Part shown: in pieces, positions 58,140 through 64,000 of the stretch
How the letters are laid out: the number at the start of each line of letters is the position of its first letter
Numbering within the stretch: the stretch's first letter is position 1
Assembly: GCF_003265705.1 (NCBI RefSeq)
Contig: NW_020312968.1
Coordinates: forward strand, 6,417,987 to 6,481,986
Origin: Callorhinus ursinus
Taxonomy: Eukaryota; Chordata; Mammalia; Carnivora; Otariidae
Reading direction: 5' to 3'
DNA length: 64,000 nt
Notes under the pieces: generated by a model
The model's database searches: none
The model's input: the letters and a program-made list of their open reading frames with translations, nothing else
What the model was told of the DNA's origin: nothing
Program-made: the position numbers and the translations under genes

Positions 58140-59084
58140 CTTTGGGTTTTCATGACACTAGTGTAATTGTGGCTAAATATCTTATACATTCACCAAATTT
58201 CAGTAGCAACATAGAGCCATGTTCAAAAGAACAGGAGCAGCAGTTGTTTCATGATTAAAACCACTACTAATAGACAAATCAGAGAAGTAGATATTTGTGT
58301 GACCCCGGATTCCAGAACATGGTTATGTCTTGAGTACATGTGTGTATCAAAACCTCCCACAACCATTGTTTGCAAGGGATGTAAAGTTTTTCATATTTGA
58401 CTTTCTGATTATATATCATCATATCTCTCCCTGATGACTTTGTTGTAATGTTGAAATTGTTAATGGAAATTTGTTTCCTAGGAATCTGGACACATATCAC
58501 AGATCGCAAAACTTTGCCTGAATAACTACCCACCCCACCCCCGGACCCAGATCCCATCATGTGACTATTTCCACTGTTTTCCTGATACTTAATAAGAAAT
58601 TGAAAGAATACAAACAACAAATAACTGAATTATGCTCTCTATTTGGCACTTTCTTTAGAAGGAAGAAGGCTTATATGCAAGCAATCGTATTGTTGAATCT
58701 TGATATGGTGAAATATAAAAAATGTACAGAACTTTCTGGTGCATCTACATCTTACCTCTTTGATAGAGGGTATGCATGATGTACAGAAATCCTTGACAAG
58801 TGTTTTTGTCATCTGTGGGGTATAGGGAAGATGTGGCTCAAAACAGACATGCATTAGCATCTTTTCTTTTCCCTAGTTAAAAAAGCTGGGAGGTTTTCCA
58901 AACAAGACAAAAAAAGAGTATACATTCATGTTACAGAAGTCAGACTATAATATAAAACAAAAATGAAAGGAAAATTTTATTTCTCCCACTTTTGTTTTGG
59001 TCACTCTTGTTTTGTTTTCATTCCTTTGACTCGAGTTAAATATTTTCCTCCCATCTGTTATTTCCTCCTTAATTTCCTTTGAGA

Positions 59085-59107
59085 TTTTTTTTTTTTTTTT
59101 TTTTTTT
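59085..59107 (+). repeat. T23 run
   Basis: An uninterrupted run of 23 T with no retroposon body attached on the right. Confidence 0.95.
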
Positions 59108-60659
59108 ACTTTCAGTCTCAACATTTTCCTTTACTGCCTCAGGGCTTGGGAATGAATGTAGTTGCCAGAGATCTAGCTATGATTCTTTTAAATGTTTAAC
59201 ACCTCTCCCTGACTTTAGTTCATCCTCTCATTATTCATCCCCCATTTTGTTACCTAACCCCCCACCCCCCAAAGTCTTTGGTACTTTTTTAAGTGCCTAA
59301 TGCTGAGAAAAGGTTTACATATTTACAGCACGCAACCTCTCTTGTCCATTTACAACACCCACCCCTCCACATGCTGTGACCCAGGCTCTCAAGTTTGAAA
59401 ATTCACACAGGAGACATAATATGGGGAACTCCATCACCTTCCTCACCCTTCGCATATCTTAAGAGAAATCCTCCGTGCACTGAAAATGTAACCTGTTAAA
59501 AATCTCTCTGCCACCAAGAAAGCACTGGATTCCCTTTTAGGATCTAGAGCCACTGGCCCTGTCACAGCCCTGAAGAGATGATGTGAATTTAGGGCACCCT
59601 GAATATTTACTGGAGAGAGTCGGGGGCTCTCTCCCCTTTAAGCCAACAGGTTCCAAAATCTTATACCAACAGGCAAAGCTAATAGGTTTCATTTTGCCTA
59701 TTAGTTAAATTCAGCTTGATCCAAGCCAGAAATATTTTGAGGAAAGGGCTTATTTATTTAGAATTGTGGCTTTATACCAATCACATAAAGACCTAGTCAT
59801 TTTTACTCTGGAAAGGTTCCCCCCCCCCAAATTATGACTTATTCTCAGACATTAAACTGCATTCAGGAAACAGCCACTTTTTTTTTTTTTTAAATCAAAG
59901 GCCGTGATGCCTCCCTTAAAGCCTGGCATATCTAAAATTTAAAGAATAAAAATCAATTTTTAAGTTTCCTCAACACTCCCATTGATTGTTTCCCCCAATA
60001 AGAAGTATGTGATGTCTAAGAGCATGCATAGGAATCTATAATTCCTAATCAATATTATGAACTTTAAGCTGAGGTCTAGTGTACATATATTATTCAAAAA
60101 TATCCTGAGTCTGAAACTCATAAGTGGAATGTAGTTCATATAGTAGTTAAATGGGACCCAAGATTTTTTTTTTCTACTTTTATGGGATGATCCCTTTCCT
60201 GCTAAACTTGCTAAAGGCAAACAGCAAATGGAAAATGAGGTTGTCACCATGACAGATCATTTCAACGGGCCTAAAATAGGTTTCATAATGATTATACCAA
60301 ACATCCATTAGCCAATACTTCTCCACATAACCATTTTATATAACAGGAAGGATGATTATTCACAAACGTTTCGTCACAGCTAGCTGAAAGGCAAATGTCA
60401 AATGTAAAGCCCACAAAATTAAAACAGAATAAAAGGGGAAGAAAAGGAAGGTGCAATGCTTGGCCCTTAATACCATCTTGGTCATCTCACTATGCTGGGT
60501 TCTGTGGTTTTATGCTGAAAGGCTTCTGTTTAGGGGAGAAAGCTATACATTTCATAATTTGCAGATTTACTGCTCTCTTGCTCTTATCTACCCTTGAGCC
60601 TCACGAACGAACGCATGCCTGGAATGTGAAAATTTCTCCCGGCTAATCTCCCGGGATTC

Positions 60660-61180
60660 TGGTCTCTCTACTTCAAATCCATTTTGGGTACATTCACATC
60701 AACATTCCTCAAACATCCATTCGATCCCCTTATTACCTCCAGAATAGAGTCCAACCATCTTACTCTCTGGATCAAGATTCCCCACGAACTGGCTTCCTTT
60801 GCATCGTCGAAACTTATCTATGACTTGTTTCCACAAACTCTCTGCTTGGGCTCATCTCTTTCCTGTGTTATATGTATCCCAAGAGTGTTCCCTTCTTTGC
60901 TCGTTTGCTCTTTCCATCAATCCAATCCTGTCCTTCAAGGATGCATTCTTCTGGCCCATTGCCTACCTTTTTCTGGGTTCCACTCCACAATGTACTGACT
61001 AAAGCACTGCTTTGGTCTTTACCCTACATACAACCTTCAATTCTTTACTGGCTGATGTTGGTGTGAATATACTCTCTTCTTTGATTACAAGCCCCTTGAG
61101 GGCAAGGGCTCACTCTCTCACACTTCCCCACAGTATCTTCCAGATGTCTCAGGTATTTACTCATTATTTGGCAGAACATA
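60660..61180 (+). mobile_element. L2-like fragment
   Basis: 'cccacgaactggcttccttt', 'tgcttgggctcatctctttc', 'caagccccttgagggcaagg' and 'tcaggtatttactcatta' follow an L2 3' region in + orientation. Frames opening here belong to the repeat. Confidence 0.6.
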
Positions 61181-61189
61181 ATAAGTAAT

Positions 61190-61840
61190 TTAATAGCAGG
61201 ATATGAAAAGCTGTGTCAGAAAAGAGGGGAAAAAAAGAGGTTAAATCCAATTGAACCAACGAGTGAAATCTTCAGGAGGAGGTGACCGTTGAAGCAAGAC
61301 TAGAACTATGAGTAGAAGAAAATTGTGAAACTCCAATCTGAGGAACAGTATGAATAAAGGTGTGGAGCAGAAGGGCATGGTATAGAATGAGGCCAAAGTA
61401 GAGGGTGAACTGAGGAGATAAAATAAAAGGTTGGAAGAGCATAATGGGGCCATGTATGCTTAGGAAAACCAACTAAGTGTTCTGAGAGGGAGAGTGGCCA
61501 AAATGTGAATTGGGTTGGCTTAGGAAGATTATGACAATGGGGGGTGGAAGGGGTTAAGTTTCAATTAAGCAGAGGTTGGGGGCTGGGGAAAACGGAGTTT
61601 TTGTTTTTTGGTGGTTGTTGTTTTTTTTTTTTTGTGATAGTATAGAAAAGCATGATACCAAAAGATGGCTAGGGATTGTGTGTGTCATTAACAGGAGAGG
61701 GAAAGTGTGTATGTGAGAGAGAGAGAGAAAGGGAGAAGAGAGAATGTGCAAATTATAGAACTGTAGTCTGGGGTGAAAAGCAGCATAAAGCGAGGGATGA
61801 CAATGAGCTGCATTTGGAACATGTTGATTAAGATGTTTCC
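61190..61840 (-). mobile_element. L2 fragment, inverted
   Basis: 'tcaggaggaggtgaccgttg' and 'ggaacagtatgaataaaggt' with 'gggccatgtatgctta' follow the reversed L2 body. It contains a T14 run near 61620 and a GA tract near 61717. Confidence 0.6.
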
Positions 61841-62947
61841 CAGCCAACCTTTGGGAAGAAAAGTACAAAAGAGGAAGGGCTAGAGATGTTATAAAGGAAA
61901 ACACTTGCCTCAAGCCTAATTGTAGGATTCTGCAAAATGTTTTCATGAGAGATGGAATGCTGATTCACCCTAGGAGATGTTGTGTGAGTCAGTATTTTAA
62001 TTTGAATTTATCTTTCTTCAAGTTGAACTCAGATGCCAACACGTTTTTCTTGAAGGACAATAGGAATTGTACGGTCTTCTTTTGTATCCCGTTATCCCTT
62101 CCCACACCCCCACGTATGTGTCCTTGGACTTCTAGTCTCCTCATCTGAGCTGCTCTGCATCCCCTCCCCTTTATTTACTCACACTCACATCTTTTTCCTG
62201 ACAATTCCAGGCTAGCACTATAATTTTGTGAACTTCTGTAAATACTGGGTTGGTGCTGTTTTGACGCACGAGTAACTGTACTGGTGTGAATAGGCAAATA
62301 TGAAGGCTTAGCCTTCCCTTTGTTTTTTTTCCAGCAAATCACAAATATCATAGTGTGCCCATGTGCAGAACATTATAGTTCTTACCCATGTGTAGCTACT
62401 AGATTTGTAGGTTCTTTGATGCAATTTCAAGTTATTTATTCCAGAATTCTTGACGGAGCTGAAAATCACTTGAGGACTGGGACTATATTGGAACCTAAGG
62501 ATAAACCAGAAAACTGGACGAACATCACCCTTGACCTTATCTTACCAAGCTTACAGCCTAGGAGAGAGGGCAGACATTTAAAAATCACTTCTTAAAAAAG
62601 TGACAAGTTTCGTGATAGAAGTTTAGGAGAGCACAGGGGAATATTTTGGAGAACAGGCTGCCTGCCTAAATAATGTAAATCACAGAATATAGACTTAATT
62701 CTATTAAGCATTTAGGGATACACGGTAATACAGATTTTATGAATGTGACTAAATATTAAGCTATGTTATGGACACAATAGAATAGCTAAGTTAGTGTAAA
62801 CTCACAGATTAATTTAAAGACTGCTGTTACTTCAAACATACATAGTATAAGTAAGTAAACTAAAAATGTATAATCTTGATAGCCACCACTGGGGGATTTT
62901 TAATAGCCAACTGATTTGTGTTTAGTATAGCAACAGATTTAAACCTT

Positions 62948-62969
62948 GGGGGAGGGGCGGGGGGGCGGG
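62948..62969 (+). repeat. G-run tract with G-quadruplex pattern
   Basis: Runs of 5, 4, 7 and 3 G separated by single bases, within 22 bases on the coding strand of intron 1. This fits the four-run G-quadruplex rule. Confidence 0.85.
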
Positions 62970-63961
62970 CTGTTCAATACCTTTTCCCTCAGGGCTGCAC
63001 TATTAACTTATCTTTAAATATCAAGTAAGGGGAGGTGTCTGGATTAAGATATATGTAAAAAATCCAGTGCAGATGTCACCATTTAAAACTGGGTGTATCA
63101 ATTCCCTGTGATTCACAATTAAATAGACTAATTCACGTTGTAATAACAAATCTAACAGAAAGTTGTAATACATAAAGTTCAATAGCATACTTATGATAAT
63201 CTTTATATTTCAAAAATAAATAAGAAAAAGAATAGACAAGAAATAATGAAACAAGAGGAGGGAGAAGAAATTCTGGCTTTTGCCGGAAACAAAACATAAC
63301 TTTATCACAAAAGCAGTACTTCTTAATTAGGCTTTGTAAAACATTTTTACTCTAGGAAAAGCTGAATGACATATCGAAGCCCTAGTAAGCTCCATAATGA
63401 AGCAGAAATTCAGGGCAACAGAAGTTGAAACTCAAGACTTTTTAAATGACATACTAACACTTTTATGTATTGCCATTCTTTTATACACAGAACAAAATTC
63501 CATGTTTCTAGACCCCTCTGTCTTTTTAGATGCGTGTCTCTTAGATATCACTAAGAAATCTAGTGCCTGATTTCATCTGAGGACAAATCAATGATTAGAT
63601 AATCTCTTTAAAAGAATAAGACCCTTATGCCTGGAAAAAGTCAGTGAAAACATGTCACTAGCCAATTTTTTTTCTAAGCAAACTTCTTTGAAAACTGTCC
63701 CCCAAGCTACCTTTAATAGAGTGAAATAAAGGATCAGAAAACAGTCACTTACGATACCAAATCACCAGCAGCCCAACAGGAGGATGCTCAGAATCTGAAG
63801 TGAAAAATTAGGATTAATAAAGATTAAAGCTACCAAAGCCTCTGCTCTTGCCTCAAACTCAGATAAAAGCACTTTTTCTAGAAGGTTTTCTCCAGTCTGT
63901 ATTTTCCAGGGTTGACATGACCTCATACCTCAGCGTAATTTCAAAGTATTACTTTCTTTCC

Positions 63962-64000
63962 GTATGTGTGTGCTCACGCACGCATGTGTGTATGCGTGTG
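63962..64000 (+). repeat. (TG)n-type repeat, cut by window end
   Basis: 'gtatgtgtgtgctcacgcac' continues as mixed TG/CA dinucleotides to the last base; the true length is unknown. Confidence 0.8.

Larger units (their letters stand above)
51892..64000 (+). other. ALDH1A1: ALDH1A1 intron 1 (5' part, incomplete)
   Basis: It starts with the donor GTTAGT. I looked for exon 2, which encodes the FINNEWHDSVSGKKFPV region, in all three + frames and did not find it, so the intron is longer than 12.1 kb. It holds the repeats listed separately. Stretches 51.9-53.5, 57.5-60.6 and 61.9-64.0 kb are unique, mostly AT-rich DNA without recognised features. Confidence 0.8.

Noticed and set aside
61554..61946. 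130-codon minus-strand frame
   Set aside because: It covers the inverted L2 and its T/GA runs; low-complexity translation.

Overview
This is nuclear DNA from a carnivoran mammal. The clearest sign is the set of tRNA-Lys-derived SINEC (CAN-SINE) copies, whose heads read like 'cctgggtggctcag' and whose bodies read 'ccttcggctcaggtcatgat'. That subtype points to Caniformia (dog, bear, seal and mustelid side; my guess is Arctoidea) rather than cats. Carnivore-type L1 3' ends, older L1M/HAL1, L2, MIR, MER20 and hAT fossils fit the same picture. Nothing bacterial, viral or CRISPR-like was seen, and nearly all ATG-to-stop frames in the window are chance or repeat-derived.

The one gene I can support is ALDH1A1 (cytosolic retinaldehyde dehydrogenase 1) on the + strand. 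Its first coding exon is at 51826-51891: 22 codons starting MSSSGMPDLP and ending KYTK, followed by a phase-0 donor AAG|GTTAGT. The compact promoter lies just upstream: CCAAT at 51700-51704, a perfect octamer ATGCAAAT at 51716-51723 and an ATAAAAAGG box at 51742-51750, which put the transcription start near 51773. Exon 2 is not in the window, so intron 1 runs from 51892 past 64000 (more than 12.1 kb).

Layout: 1-51.6 kb is the 5' flank of ALDH1A1. It is intergenic and AT-rich, built of repeat fossils separated by unique stretches, some of which look like candidate conserved non-coding elements (17.5-18.1, 21.8-22.5 and 26.2-26.7 kb). A dense nest of L1 fragments with SINEs inserted in them occupies 40.4-45.9 kb. 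A small CpG-dense patch lies about 1.8 kb upstream of the promoter (49.92-50.05 kb). From 51.9 to 64 kb is intron 1, holding MIR, L2 and MER20 fossils, an unusually CpG-rich L2 with a 20-bp tandem repeat (56.2-56.5 kb), tail-to-tail L2 copies (60.7-61.8 kb) and a G-run tract (62.95 kb).

No new multi-gene system is visible. The parts most worth following are the ALDH1A1 promoter, the two CpG patches, the CNE-like unique blocks, and several cleanly dated retroposition events with readable target-site duplications. Repeat family names come from consensus sequences I remember; boundaries of the old repeats are approximate.
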